In this document: positions 41,466 to 50,297 of the stretch, one piece after another
How the letters are laid out: the number at the start of each line of letters is the position of its first letter
Position numbering within the stretch: position 1 is the first letter of the stretch
From: Clostridia bacterium
GTDB taxonomy: Bacteria; Bacillota_A; Clostridia; Oscillospirales; Acutalibacteraceae
DNA length: 64,000 nt
Direction of reading: 5' to 3'
NCBI GenBank assembly: GCA_017397065.1
Contig: JAFQKE010000003.1
Span: 1 to 64,000 of the forward strand
Notes under the pieces: generated by a model
Told to the model about the DNA's origin: nothing
The model's input: only the letters and a program-made list of their open reading frames with translations
Database searches by the model: none
Position numbers and translations under genes: made by a program

Positions 41466-44033
41466 ATGAAATTACTTGCAGTTGACGGAAATAGTATTGT
41501 AAATCGTGCCTTCTACGGCGTAAAACCGCTTACCACCAAGGACGGTCAGTTTACTAATGCCATTTACGGATTTATGAATATTTTAAACAGTCTTATCCAA
41601 CGTGAAAATCCCGATGGCGTTGCTGTTGCGTTTGACCTTAAAGCACCAACCTTCCGTCATAAAATATATGATGAATATAAAGCAGGCAGAAAACCAATGC
41701 CAAGTGAGCTTGCTGAGCAAATCCCCGTTTTAAAGGAGCTTTTAAAGCTTTTCGGCTATAGCACTATTGAGCTTGAGGGCTATGAGGCCGATGATATTTT
41801 AGGAACTCTGAGCTACGCCGCCGAGCAGAATGATGATGTCTGTGTTATTTCTACGGGCGACCGTGATAGTCTTCAGCTTGTATCAGAACATACAACTGTT
41901 TTGCTTGCAGCAACAAAAATGGGTAGACCCGAGATTATTCCCTGTACCCCCGAATATTTAATGGAAAAGTACGGACTTACTCCACCACAGATGATTGAGC
42001 TTAAAGCCCTTATGGGAGATTCAAGCGATAATATTCCCGGTGTTGCTGGTGTAGGCGAAAAAACTGCCACCGACCTTATTCAAAGATTTAAAAGTATAGA
42101 TTATATTTATGAAAATCTTGCAGATTTAGAGATTAAAGAGGGGGTAAGAAATAAACTTGCCGCCGATAAATCAAACGCTTTTTTGAGCAAGGAGCTAGGT
42201 ACAATCTGTCGCAACGTTCCCATTTCTACAAATTTTTCAGATTATGCTTTTAAAGAGCAGAATAAATTAGAGTTAGCCGCAATGCTTAGAAAATTGGAAT
42301 TTTTCAAAATGCTTGGTCAGTTGGGACTCAATGATATTTCAGGTGCGGAGGAAAAAACAATTGCTATTTCACCTGCTAAAGCTTTTGAAATCGTGCCTTT
42401 GAATGAGCTTGAAAAGTCTATAAAAAATGACTCGGTGCTCACAGTAGCACTAAAAGAAAATACCCTCTATTTTGCGGTTGAAAATCTTTTATCTTGTGCT
42501 GATTTAAGCGAAAATAAAAACGCTATAATAAATATTTTCGCTACAGAAAACCTCAAAATAAACGCAGTTGATAGTAAACTGCTTTATAAAAAACTTGCCG
42601 GTGTGTGTGAAATGCCACTTGTTCATTTTGATGTTACCTTAGCCGGCTACCTTTGTTCTCCGTCATCAAATTCTTATGATGTCACACGTCTTGCAAATGA
42701 ATATTTAAGTGATAGCTTTACCATAGAAGATAATGAGGACGATAATTTCACACAGCTTGCAAATGCGGCTATGCTCTATAAGCCACTCTATAACAAAATC
42801 GAGCAAACCGAAATGTCAATGCTTTTAAATGAAATTGAAATTCCTTTGGCACGTGTTCTGGCCGAGATGGAGCAGGTAGGTTTTAAGCTTGATACCGATG
42901 GAATCACCGCAATGCGTGATAAATTAAACAGCCGTACCGCCGAGCTGGAAAAAGAAATCTATGAACTCGCAGGCGAAGAATTTAATGTAAAATCTCCTGC
43001 TCAGCTTGGAGTAATCCTTTTTGAAAAATTGGGTCTCAAATCAGGCAAAAAAACTAAAAGCGGATATTCAACTACCGCCGAAATTTTAGAAAAACTTAAA
43101 AACGACCATCCTATTATAAATCTTGTTTTGGAGTACAGAACCATAACAAAGCTCAACTCCACCTATTGCGAGGGGCTTTTGAAAGCTGTTGAACCGGACG
43201 GCAGAGTCCGTTCTACCTTTAATCAGACCGAAACCCGAACGGGCAGAATTTCATCCTTAGAGCCTAATTTGCAAAATATCCCGGTGCGCAGGGCTGAGGG
43301 CAGGGAGCTTAGAAAATTCTTTGTAGCAAAAGAAGGTTACCTTTTGGTAGATGCCGACTATTCTCAAATCGAGCTTCGTGTTTTAGCTCATCTCGCCGGC
43401 GATAAAACTATGATAAATGCATTTAAAAACGGTGAGGATATTCACACCAAAACGGCAGGCGAGGTATTTAATATGCCGCCACTTCTGGTTACACCAAAAA
43501 TGCGTAGCAGTGCAAAGGCGGTTAATTTTGGAATTGTTTACGGCATTGGTGCTTTTTCGCTCGCACAGGATATTGGCGTTTCCCGTGTTGAGGCACAAAA
43601 ATATATTGATGGATATTTTGCAACCTATCCCGAAATTGCAAATTATATGAAAAAATCCGTAGAAACTGCAAAAGAAAAAGGATTTTCTGCTACTATGTTT
43701 GGTCGTAGACGTTATCTGCCGGAGCTTCAAAGCTCTAATCATAATTTGCGTGCTTTCGGTGAAAGGGTAGCCAGAAATATGCCAATTCAGGGTACTGCCG
43801 CCGATATTATTAAGCTGGCAATGATAAAAACTCGTGATAAGCTGTTAGAAAGTGGACTTGATGCAAGAGTTATTTTGCAGGTGCACGATGAACTCATTGT
43901 AGAGGCAGAGGAGAGTATTGCTAAAGAAGCGGGTAAGATTTTAGAGCAAGAGATGGAAAATGCAGTAGAGCTTTTAGTTCCACTTCTTGTGGATATACAC
44001 CGTGGCAATGATTGGTACACCGCAAAAGGCTAA
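41466..44033 (+). CDS. polA: DNA polymerase I
   Basis: An 855-residue repair and Okazaki-fragment polymerase. The N-terminal 5' nuclease (1 to about 290) has LEGYEADDILGTL and MGDSSDNIPGVAGVG. The middle domain (about 300-460) keeps the fold, but the acidic proofreading residues of E. coli Pol I (the DTET strand) are replaced, reading VLTVALKENT, so 3'-5' exonuclease activity is probably lost, as in Bacillus and Thermus enzymes. The polymerase domain has DADYSQIELRVLAHLAGD, the O-helix RSSAKAVNFGIVYGIG and the motif C VHDE. Single gene; the usual mutM/coaE neighbours are absent. Confidence 0.96.
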   Translation: MKLLAVDGNSIVNRAFYGVKPLTTKDGQFTNAIYGFMNILNSLIQRENPDGVAVAFDLKAPTFRHKIYDEYKAGRKPMPSELAEQIPVLKELLKLFGYSTIELEGYEADDILGTLSYAAEQNDDVCVISTGDRDSLQLVSEHTTVLLAATKMGRPEIIPCTPEYLMEKYGLTPPQMIELKALMGDSSDNIPGVAGVGEKTATDLIQRFKSIDYIYENLADLEIKEGVRNKLAADKSNAFLSKELGTICRNVPISTNFSDYAFKEQNKLELAAMLRKLEFFKMLGQLGLNDISGAEEKTIAISPAKAFEIVPLNELEKSIKNDSVLTVALKENTLYFAVENLLSCADLSENKNAIINIFATENLKINAVDSKLLYKKLAGVCEMPLVHFDVTLAGYLCSPSSNSYDVTRLANEYLSDSFTIEDNEDDNFTQLANAAMLYKPLYNKIEQTEMSMLLNEIEIPLARVLAEMEQVGFKLDTDGITAMRDKLNSRTAELEKEIYELAGEEFNVKSPAQLGVILFEKLGLKSGKKTKSGYSTTAEILEKLKNDHPIINLVLEYRTITKLNSTYCEGLLKAVEPDGRVRSTFNQTETRTGRISSLEPNLQNIPVRRAEGRELRKFFVAKEGYLLVDADYSQIELRVLAHLAGDKTMINAFKNGEDIHTKTAGEVFNMPPLLVTPKMRSSAKAVNFGIVYGIGAFSLAQDIGVSRVEAQKYIDGYFATYPEIANYMKKSVETAKEKGFSATMFGRRRYLPELQSSNHNLRAFGERVARNMPIQGTAADIIKLAMIKTRDKLLESGLDARVILQVHDELIVEAEESIAKEAGKILEQEMENAVELLVPLLVDIHRGNDWYTAKG

Positions 44034-44041
44034 AAATTTGT

Positions 44042-44160
44042 CCACAGCACATTTCTAAGGCTCGGGGCGGTATAACAAATACAGCACCACTCGCCAAAAA
44101 TGCACTGTGAACAGTTGTTGCAAATTGCCACAACATATTTCTAAAGCTCGGAGTAGTATA
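44042..44160. repeat. Imperfect 33-bp direct repeat after polA
   Basis: CCACAGCACATTTCTAAGG..GGCGGTATA (44042-44074) recurs as CCACAACATATTTCTAAAG..GTAGTATA (44128-44160). Parts such as CAGCACCACTCGCCAAAAA resemble the hairpin at 22588-22693, so both may be remains of one element. No gene. Confidence 0.45.
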
Positions 44161-44211
44161 TTCCTTAATTTCTGCTATGTTTTGCAGATTCCAGTTTAGG
44201 AGAAAATTCAA

Positions 44212-44637
44212 ATGAGAAAGATTATTTTTGTTTGTACCGGTAATACCTGTCGTAGCCCTATGGCTATGTTTTTGTTTAATAAAATAGCTAAGGAAAAAAA
44301 TCTTGATTGGGTTGCAGATAGTGCAGGACTTGTTTCTTTAGGCGACCCTATAAATCCAAATTCGGTAAAGGCTTTAGCGAAAATCGGTATAGAAAATATC
44401 AATTATACATCAAAAAGGCTTAATTTTTATATGGTTGATGAGGCTGATTATATTGCGGTAATGACCCCAGAGCATAAAAATACTTTGCTCGGTGTAGGTG
44501 TCAATCAAGATAAAATATTGTTGCTCGGAGAGGGAATTTCCGATCCGTACGGCGGCGATGAAGAAGTTTATGAAGCCTGTTTGGAAAGTATTAAGAATGG
44601 AATTGAAAAACTGTTAGAGGGAGATGCATTTAATTGA
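44212..44637 (+). CDS. Low molecular weight protein arginine phosphatase (YwlE-like)
   Basis: A 141-residue phosphatase with P-loop CTGNTCRSPMA. The Thr in this loop is the residue known to make Bacillus YwlE specific for phospho-arginine rather than phospho-tyrosine. The general acid is in GISDPYGG. It would reverse McsB-type arginine phosphorylation; mcsB is not in the window. RBS TAGGAG. Its stop overlaps the TTG start of rimI. Confidence 0.88.
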   Translation: MRKIIFVCTGNTCRSPMAMFLFNKIAKEKNLDWVADSAGLVSLGDPINPNSVKALAKIGIENINYTSKRLNFYMVDEADYIAVMTPEHKNTLLGVGVNQDKILLLGEGISDPYGGDEEVYEACLESIKNGIEKLLEGDAFN

Positions 44638-45074
44638 TTGAAAGGTCAACCAATCTTGAAAAAGATGCTGAGCTTATTGCCGAGATTGAGCGTCATTGCT
44701 TTTCTACTCCTTGGACAGCTGAGCAGGTAAAAAGTTCGGATGACTCTACAGTTTTCTTTTTGGCAAAGGTTAATGAAAGGGTAGTTGGCTATGGCGGTAT
44801 GTACACAGTTTTAGATGAAGGCTACGTTACCAATATAGGTGTTATGCCCGAATTCCGCCGACAGGGAATTGGGGCGAAAATAGTTAATAAACTTATTGAT
44901 TTTTCTAAAGAAAAGGCTTTATCTTTCCTTAGTTTAGAGGTCAGAGTTTCTAACATAGCGGCTGTTGAGCTTTACAAAAGCTTTGATTTTAAAGAAGTCG
45001 GGAAAAGAAAAAATTTTTATACTTCTCCCAAAGAAGACGCCCTTATTATGACGAGGTATTTTACTTATGAATGA
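44634..45074 (+). CDS. rimI: Ribosomal protein S18 alanine N-acetyltransferase
   Basis: A 146-residue GNAT acetyltransferase. The acetyl-CoA loop is RRQGIGAKIV, with VTNIGVMPEFR before it and EVRVSNIAAVELYKSFDFKEVGKRKNFY after. The order phosphatase, rimI, tsaD is typical for the rimI-tsaD pair. The start TTG 44634 overlaps the previous stop by four bases, and GAGGGAG stands upstream. It overlaps tsaD by eight bases. Confidence 0.9.
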   Translation: MIERSTNLEKDAELIAEIERHCFSTPWTAEQVKSSDDSTVFFLAKVNERVVGYGGMYTVLDEGYVTNIGVMPEFRRQGIGAKIVNKLIDFSKEKALSFLSLEVRVSNIAAVELYKSFDFKEVGKRKNFYTSPKEDALIMTRYFTYE

Positions 45075-46077
45075 AAGAATTATTTTAGCAATTGAAAGCT
45101 CGTGTGACGAAACTGCCGTTGCCGTAACCTGCGGTCGAAAGGTGCTTTCAAGCGTTATTGCATCTCAGGTAGAGGAGCACAAGCTTTACGGTGGTGTGGT
45201 TCCTGAAATCGCATCACGCCGTCACGCCGAGGCAATTTATGGTCTTACCGAGCAGGCCCTTACCGATGCCGGACTTACAAGAAAGGATATTGATGCAGTA
45301 GCGGTAACCGCCGCACCCGGTCTTATCGGTGCACTTTTGGTGGGTGTTAATTTCGCAAAGGGACTGGCAATGTCGCTCGGCGTTCCTCTTATTCCTGTGC
45401 ATCATTTAAGGGGGCATATCGCCGCCAACTACATAACCGCTCCCGATTTAAAGCCTCCGTTTTTGTGCCTTTTGGTGTCGGGCGGTAATTCGGTTGTGGC
45501 AAAGGTGCGTGACTATACCGATTTTGAGATTCTTGCACGCACACGTGATGATGCCGCCGGAGAATGCTTTGATAAGGCGGCAAGAGCTATGGGACTTTCT
45601 TATCCGGGAGGCGTCACTTTGGATAAAATCGCAACAACTCCCGATTTCAAAAAATACCCATTACCTTTTCCGCACGTGGAGGATAGTGAGTATGATTTTA
45701 GCTTCTCGGGTCTTAAAACGGCTGTAATAAATACCCTTCATAATGCCGAGCAAAAGGGGGATGAGGTTGACATTCCCGTAATGGCCGCCACACTTCGCAG
45801 TAGAGTGTGTGATATGTTGGTCAATTCCACCTTTGCATTGGCTGAAAAGGAGAACATAAAAACCGTTGTTGTTGCAGGCGGTGTTTCAGCTAATAGTGAG
45901 CTGAGGAAAAGAATGAAGCAAACGGCCGACGAAAGAGGCATGAGCCTTTATTATCCTGAGCTTTGTTATTGTGGTGATAATGCCGCTATGATAGGTGTTC
46001 AGGCCGCCTTTGAGACAGTCACAGCAGATATGACCTTAAACGCCCGAGCAACTATGGGCATACATGAGAAATTTTAA
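45067..46077 (+). CDS. tsaD: tRNA threonylcarbamoyladenosine synthase subunit TsaD
   Basis: A 336-residue protein of the Kae1/Qri7 family that completes t6A37 in ANN-decoding tRNAs. The iron ligands are H113 and H117 in HHLRGH, and the nucleotide motifs are AIESSCDETAVAV and VVAGGVSANSELR. Full family length. It overlaps rimI; tsaB and tsaE, its partners, are not in the window. tcdA, two genes downstream, acts on the same tRNA modification, so this run is a t6A module. Confidence 0.96.
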   Translation: MNERIILAIESSCDETAVAVTCGRKVLSSVIASQVEEHKLYGGVVPEIASRRHAEAIYGLTEQALTDAGLTRKDIDAVAVTAAPGLIGALLVGVNFAKGLAMSLGVPLIPVHHLRGHIAANYITAPDLKPPFLCLLVSGGNSVVAKVRDYTDFEILARTRDDAAGECFDKAARAMGLSYPGGVTLDKIATTPDFKKYPLPFPHVEDSEYDFSFSGLKTAVINTLHNAEQKGDEVDIPVMAATLRSRVCDMLVNSTFALAEKENIKTVVVAGGVSANSELRKRMKQTADERGMSLYYPELCYCGDNAAMIGVQAAFETVTADMTLNARATMGIHEKF

Positions 46078-46105
46078 AAACTGCGTTTGGAGGATTTTGA
46101 TTTAA

Positions 46106-46951
46106 ATGCGACAAAAAAGAGTTGCCGCCATTCACGATATTTCAGGTATTGGTAAATGCTCGCTAACGGTAGCACTACCTATAATTTCGGTTGCCGGAAT
46201 TGAGTGTGCAGCTATGCCAACCGCCCTGCTTTCTACCCATACCGGCGGATTTAAAAACATATATATAAAAGATTTAACAGAGTGCATTTTTTCAATCGCA
46301 AAGCATTGGAGCGAAGAGGGCTTTGAGTTCGATGCAATATATTCGGGTTATCTTGGCTCTATGCAGCAGGTTGATCTTGTTAAAAACAGCATTTCCGTTT
46401 TAAAGGGCGAAAACACATTGGTTGTAGTTGATCCCGTTATGGGCGATAATGGAAAGCTTTATCAAACATTTTCGTCTGATTTTGCTTTTAAAATGAGGGA
46501 ATTATGTGCAGTTGCAGATGTAATTACTCCCAATGTAACTGAGGCATGCTTAATGCTTTCAGAGGAATATAAAGCCCCGCCATACACAAAAGAGTATTTA
46601 GAAAACTTGCTTTTAAAGCTCTCTAAAATATGTAGCGGAACGGTGGTGCTCACAGGTGCAGCCTTAAGCGAAAATGAGCAGGGAGCCGCCGCCTATAATT
46701 CAAAGGATAAAAGCTTCAGCTTTGTTTCCTGCCCTAAAATTGCCGGACTTTATCACGGTACCGGAGATGTTTTTGCAAGTGTTTTTGTGGCTTCGATGTT
46801 GCGTGGACGAGGTATGGAAAAATCATTAAAAACGGCAGTAGAGTTCACCTGCCTCGCAATTGAAAACACCGCACAAAATATGCCGGAGCTATGGTACGGT
46901 GTGAATTTTGAAGGGGTTTTACCAAAGCTTATTAAGCTTTTGGAGGAGTAG
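46106..46951 (+). CDS. Pyridoxal/pyridoxamine kinase (PdxY-like)
   Basis: A 281-residue ribokinase-fold kinase that phosphorylates vitamin B6 forms. Visible are HDISGIGKCSLTVALPI, the ALLSTHTGGF segment, DPVMGDNGKLY and the C-terminal anion-hole YHGTGDVFASVF with the catalytic Asp. RBS TTGGAGG. tcdA begins three bases after the stop. Confidence 0.88.
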   Translation: MRQKRVAAIHDISGIGKCSLTVALPIISVAGIECAAMPTALLSTHTGGFKNIYIKDLTECIFSIAKHWSEEGFEFDAIYSGYLGSMQQVDLVKNSISVLKGENTLVVVDPVMGDNGKLYQTFSSDFAFKMRELCAVADVITPNVTEACLMLSEEYKAPPYTKEYLENLLLKLSKICSGTVVLTGAALSENEQGAAAYNSKDKSFSFVSCPKIAGLYHGTGDVFASVFVASMLRGRGMEKSLKTAVEFTCLAIENTAQNMPELWYGVNFEGVLPKLIKLLEE

Positions 46952-46953
46952 GA

Positions 46954-47652
46954 ATGGATCAAAGATTCAAAAGAACAGCGGCTTTGATTGGCCAAGATGC
47001 CGTTGGTATTCTGAACCGATGTAAGGTGGCCTTGTTTGGCCTTGGTGGCGTTGGTTCGTTTGTCGCAGAGGCGTTGGCACGTAGCGGCGTAGGTGAAATA
47101 GATATTTTTGATAATGATACGGTTGATATTACAAATCTTAATCGTCAGCTAATCGCCTTAGAATCAACAATCGGTCGCCTTAAAACTGAGGTTACGGCCG
47201 AACGGCTTAAACAAATCAATCCCAATATTAAGGTAAGGGAGTATCCGATTTTTATAACTCCTGCCGAAACAGAAAAAATAGATTTTGAAAAATACGATTA
47301 TGTTATAGATGCTATAGATAATGTTACCGCAAAGATTTCTATTTGCCAAAGGGCAAGAGAAAAAGGTATTCCGGTAATTTCAGCAATGGGAGCAGGTAAT
47401 AAGCTCGATCCCACACAGTTTAAGGTTGTTCCCATTGAAAAAACCGAGGGCTGTCCGCTTGCACGGGTAATGCGTTTGGAGCTGAGAAAAAGAAACATTA
47501 AGGGCGTCAAGGCAGCCTTTTCAAAGGAACCACCCATAAAAGGTAATGAATCAGAAAAATCCCCCGCAAGCATAGCCTTTGTTCCGTCTGTAATGGGGCT
47601 CATAATAGCGGGCGAAGTAATAAAAGATATTATAGGAAAAAAGGGGTTATAA
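46954..47652 (+). CDS. tcdA: tRNA threonylcarbamoyladenosine dehydratase
   Basis: A 232-residue E1-like enzyme converting t6A to cyclic t6A. The nucleotide loop is ALFGLGGVGSFVAEALARSGVG, with DNDTVDITNLNRQ and YVIDAIDNVTAKI. The C-terminal GCPLARVMRLELRKRNI and PSVMGLIIAGEVI segments fit TcdA rather than MoeB or ThiF. It belongs to the same operon as tsaD, in line with a shared tRNA modification route. Confidence 0.92.
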   Translation: MDQRFKRTAALIGQDAVGILNRCKVALFGLGGVGSFVAEALARSGVGEIDIFDNDTVDITNLNRQLIALESTIGRLKTEVTAERLKQINPNIKVREYPIFITPAETEKIDFEKYDYVIDAIDNVTAKISICQRAREKGIPVISAMGAGNKLDPTQFKVVPIEKTEGCPLARVMRLELRKRNIKGVKAAFSKEPPIKGNESEKSPASIAFVPSVMGLIIAGEVIKDIIGKKGL

Positions 47653-47654
47653 AA

Positions 47655-48251
47655 ATGACACTTAAAGACGTAGCATTAAAGGCAGAATGTTCGGTATCCA
47701 CCGTATCAAAGGCACTTAAAAACAGTAGCGAAATAAGTGAAGATGCTAAACAAAGAATCCTTGCTGTTGCAAAGGAGTGCGGCTATTTTAAAAAGGCAAG
47801 CACCAGAGCATCGGTTCTGGGCGGATTTAAAACGGTGATTTTTAATGATGTTAAGGGTGATTCAATCACTCTTTTTGCCGATTTCCAGAAGCTTGCAAAG
47901 AAAAGCGGCCTTACCGCCATATATGTATCTATTAGTGAAAAGGATTCGTTAGAGCTTTTAAATCAGTTGGGAGCTTTTGGACTTGTTTTAAAGGGTGGAA
48001 GTCAGAAATCCGCAGGGGAAAAGGTCTTTGCTTTAAAAGGTTCGTTCGATGAGGCTAATGAATTTTTAAAGGAAATAAGCCTTTATATGCCCGAAAGGCC
48101 CTCAAGAGCAGTGACATCTAAAGAGGGACAAAAGGCTGCCACTAAAAACAAAGCAAAAAAGGTCACGAATGCCGATGAGAAAAAGGCACCCGAAAGAGCT
48201 AAAAAGGAAAAACCGGCACCTCAGAAAAAAGAAGAAATTTGGTTGCTGTAG
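47655..48251 (+). CDS. Short LacI-type HTH protein with basic tail
   Basis: A 198-residue protein. Residues 1-46 are a textbook LacI DNA-binding headpiece (TLKDVALKAECSVSTVSKALK, then ISEDAKQRILAVAKECGY). Instead of a 270-residue sugar-binding domain there are only about 95 residues with one alpha/beta half (TVIFNDVKGDSITLFADFQKLAKK, FGLVLKGG). A Lys/Ala/Pro-rich tail of about 45 residues follows and ends in EEIWLL. The gene starts two bases after tcdA. It is not obviously truncated by a frameshift, since the tail is coding-like. It may be a specialised DNA-binding or nucleoid protein. Confidence 0.8.
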   Translation: MTLKDVALKAECSVSTVSKALKNSSEISEDAKQRILAVAKECGYFKKASTRASVLGGFKTVIFNDVKGDSITLFADFQKLAKKSGLTAIYVSISEKDSLELLNQLGAFGLVLKGGSQKSAGEKVFALKGSFDEANEFLKEISLYMPERPSRAVTSKEGQKAATKNKAKKVTNADEKKAPERAKKEKPAPQKKEEIWLL

Positions 48252-48355
48252 AATGTAATTTTACACAAAACAAACTTCCGTTTCGGCATATAGTAAATTA
48301 TATTTATTGTTTTTTGTGTAGATTGCACAGAAAATAAAATTTGCAATATTTATTC

Positions 48356-48384
48356 TTGACAAATTAAAGGCAAACATTTATAAT
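48356..48384 (+). promoter_or_regulatory. Consensus promoter of the dockerin gene
   Basis: TTGACA (48356-48361), 17-nt spacer, TATAAT (48379-48384): a perfect sigma-A promoter, expected to be strong, with a leader of about 70 nt. Upstream, TACACAAAACAA (near 48262) and TTGTTTTTTGTGTA (near 48308) form a weak inverted repeat after the LacI-HTH gene. Confidence 0.85.
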
Positions 48385-48462
48385 GTATGTATAAGATACG
48401 GCGAAATGTATTTGTGTTGTATCTAATTGCTTTCGTAATTTTTAGAAAAGAGGTATATCATT

Positions 48463-48801
48463 ATGAAAAAATTATTTGGATTCCTTCTTGCAGTTTGTTT
48501 AGTGGCTATGTTAGTTGTTACTCCTATCGGTGTTGCAGCTGAAGGTAACGATGTTGACATCGATATGGGCGAAGGCGTTGTTTTCACCCCTGGTGACATC
48601 AATAACGATGGTAACGTTAACCTTAAAGACCTTGTTATGATTGCTCAGTACCAAGTTGGTTGGGAAGTTGAACCCGTAATCGCAGCTCTTGATACTAATG
48701 CCGATGACGTATTCGATTTGGAAGATGTTACTTACTTAGCAAAACATCTCGCAGGTTGGCCAGAAGCTGAAGATCTTAACGCAGACGCTTACGTAGCTTA
48801 A
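48463..48801 (+). CDS. Small secreted dockerin protein
   Basis: A 112-residue exported protein that is little more than a type I dockerin. The signal peptide is residues 1-25 (KKLFGFLLAVCLVAMLVVTPIGVAA). A 17-residue acidic linker follows, then two calcium-loop repeats: D45-NNDGNVNLKDL and D77-TNADDVFDLEDV, each followed by a helix ending in GW. Dockerins normally attach enzymes to cohesins; here no enzyme is attached. No cohesin gene is in the window. It has its own perfect promoter and terminator, so high expression is likely. Confidence 0.88.
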   Translation: MKKLFGFLLAVCLVAMLVVTPIGVAAEGNDVDIDMGEGVVFTPGDINNDGNVNLKDLVMIAQYQVGWEVEPVIAALDTNADDVFDLEDVTYLAKHLAGWPEAEDLNADAYVA

Positions 48802-48821
48802 TTTAATTGATTATTTTAGTG

Positions 48822-48849
48822 GGAGTGGTTTTAATACCACTCCTTTTTT
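48822..48849 (+). terminator. Terminator of the dockerin gene
   Basis: GGAGTGGT pairs with ACCACTCC around TTTAAT, followed by TTTTTTG. Confidence 0.88.
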
Positions 48850-48983
48850 GTTGTATTTTTGTTATCTAAAATATTATATAATCACCTATTTATTAACTAA
48901 TATTTGGTGATATTTAATCTTGAATTTAAAAAACTTTGTGATATAATTTTATCTAGATTTTTTAAAAAAGAGGTTGATATATC

Positions 48984-50285
48984 TTGAGTATTTTACTTTC
49001 AGTTTCTGTGGCTTTGCTTGCAGGACTCTTAATGACTCGTTTATTTAAGCGAATAAAGCTCCCGTCGGTTACTGCATATCTTGTTGCAGGTGTACTTATT
49101 GGCCCTTACTGCTTAGGTAATTTAGGTATTGATGGTTTGGGTTTTAAAACACACAATTCGGTTGAAGCTCTTTCTCTTATTTCGGAGGTTGCCCTTGCAT
49201 TTATAGCCTTTTCAATAGGCAATGAATTCCGTTTAGGTGACCTTAAAAAGACCGGTAAACAGGCCTTTATTATTGGTGTTTTGCAGGCATTAGGAGCACT
49301 TTTCATAGTAGATATAGCCCTTATTGGTATGCATTTTATTATGCCCGATAAAATTTCAATATCACAGGCTATAACCCTTGGTGCAATAGCCACCGCTACC
49401 GCCCCTGCCGCCACTCTTATGGTTGTTCGTCAGTATAAGGCAAAAGGCCCTTTAACCAAATTGCTTTTACCTATTGTTGCGCTCGATGATGCTGTTGGTC
49501 TTATAGCTTTTGCGGTTTCTTTTGGTGTTGCAAAAACCCTTGTCAGCGGTGAGGTTGATATAATTTCTATTATAGTTAATCCAATTGTAGAGATTGTGTG
49601 CTCTCTTTTACTTGGTGCTATAATGGGTGCCGTGCTTACCTATTTAGAAAAGCTTTTCAATTCTAACACAAATCGTCTTAATTTAACCATAGCATTTGTA
49701 TTTTTAACGGCATCAATTTCTATGATAGATAATATACACATTGGCCCGGTTCACATTCAGTTTTCCTCCCTTTTGGTATGTATGATGCTCGGTACAGTAT
49801 TCTGTAATATGTGCCCGCTTTCACACGATTTAATGGGAGCCTCAGATAAATGGACCTCCCCCTTGTTTGCAATTTTCTTTGTAATAAGCGGTGCCGAGCT
49901 TGAACTTTCTGTATTTACTGATATTGCAATAGTTATTATCGGTGTTGTTTACATTGCATTCCGCTGTGTAGGTAAGTATTACGGTGCCTACTTTAGTGCA
50001 AAACTTGTTAAATGTAGCCCTGAAATATCTAAATATTTGGGTGTTACTCTCTTCCCGCAAGCCGGTGTAGCTCTTGGTATGTGTGCTACCGCTATGCAAC
50101 TAGGTACAGCGGGCGAGCTCATACGCAACATAACCCTTTTCGCAGTTTTAATTTATGAGCTTTTTGGTCCGGTATTCACTAGAATAGCACTTACTGCTGC
50201 AGGTGAAATTAAGCCAATTTCGGATGAAGTTAAAATGCGTCGTCAAACAAAATTGGCAGATGCTAAAAATCGTAGTGCTGAATAA
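48984..50285 (+). CDS. Cation:proton antiporter (CPA2 family)
   Basis: A 433-residue membrane protein with about 12-13 helices of the Na+/H+ exchanger fold. Family signatures are LPSVTAYLVAGVLIGPY near the N-terminus, AFIAFSIGNEF, the GAIATATAPAATLMVVRQYKAKGPLT unwound helix and ALDDAVGLIAFAVSFG with the ion-binding Asp pair. No RCK/TrkA-N domain is attached, unlike KefB/KefC. Start TTG 48984 stands behind AGAGGTTGA. Ion specificity (Na+ or K+) cannot be told. Confidence 0.88.
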   Translation: MSILLSVSVALLAGLLMTRLFKRIKLPSVTAYLVAGVLIGPYCLGNLGIDGLGFKTHNSVEALSLISEVALAFIAFSIGNEFRLGDLKKTGKQAFIIGVLQALGALFIVDIALIGMHFIMPDKISISQAITLGAIATATAPAATLMVVRQYKAKGPLTKLLLPIVALDDAVGLIAFAVSFGVAKTLVSGEVDIISIIVNPIVEIVCSLLLGAIMGAVLTYLEKLFNSNTNRLNLTIAFVFLTASISMIDNIHIGPVHIQFSSLLVCMMLGTVFCNMCPLSHDLMGASDKWTSPLFAIFFVISGAELELSVFTDIAIVIIGVVYIAFRCVGKYYGAYFSAKLVKCSPEISKYLGVTLFPQAGVALGMCATAMQLGTAGELIRNITLFAVLIYELFGPVFTRIALTAAGEIKPISDEVKMRRQTKLADAKNRSAE

Positions 50286-50297
50286 TTGGAGTTTAAT

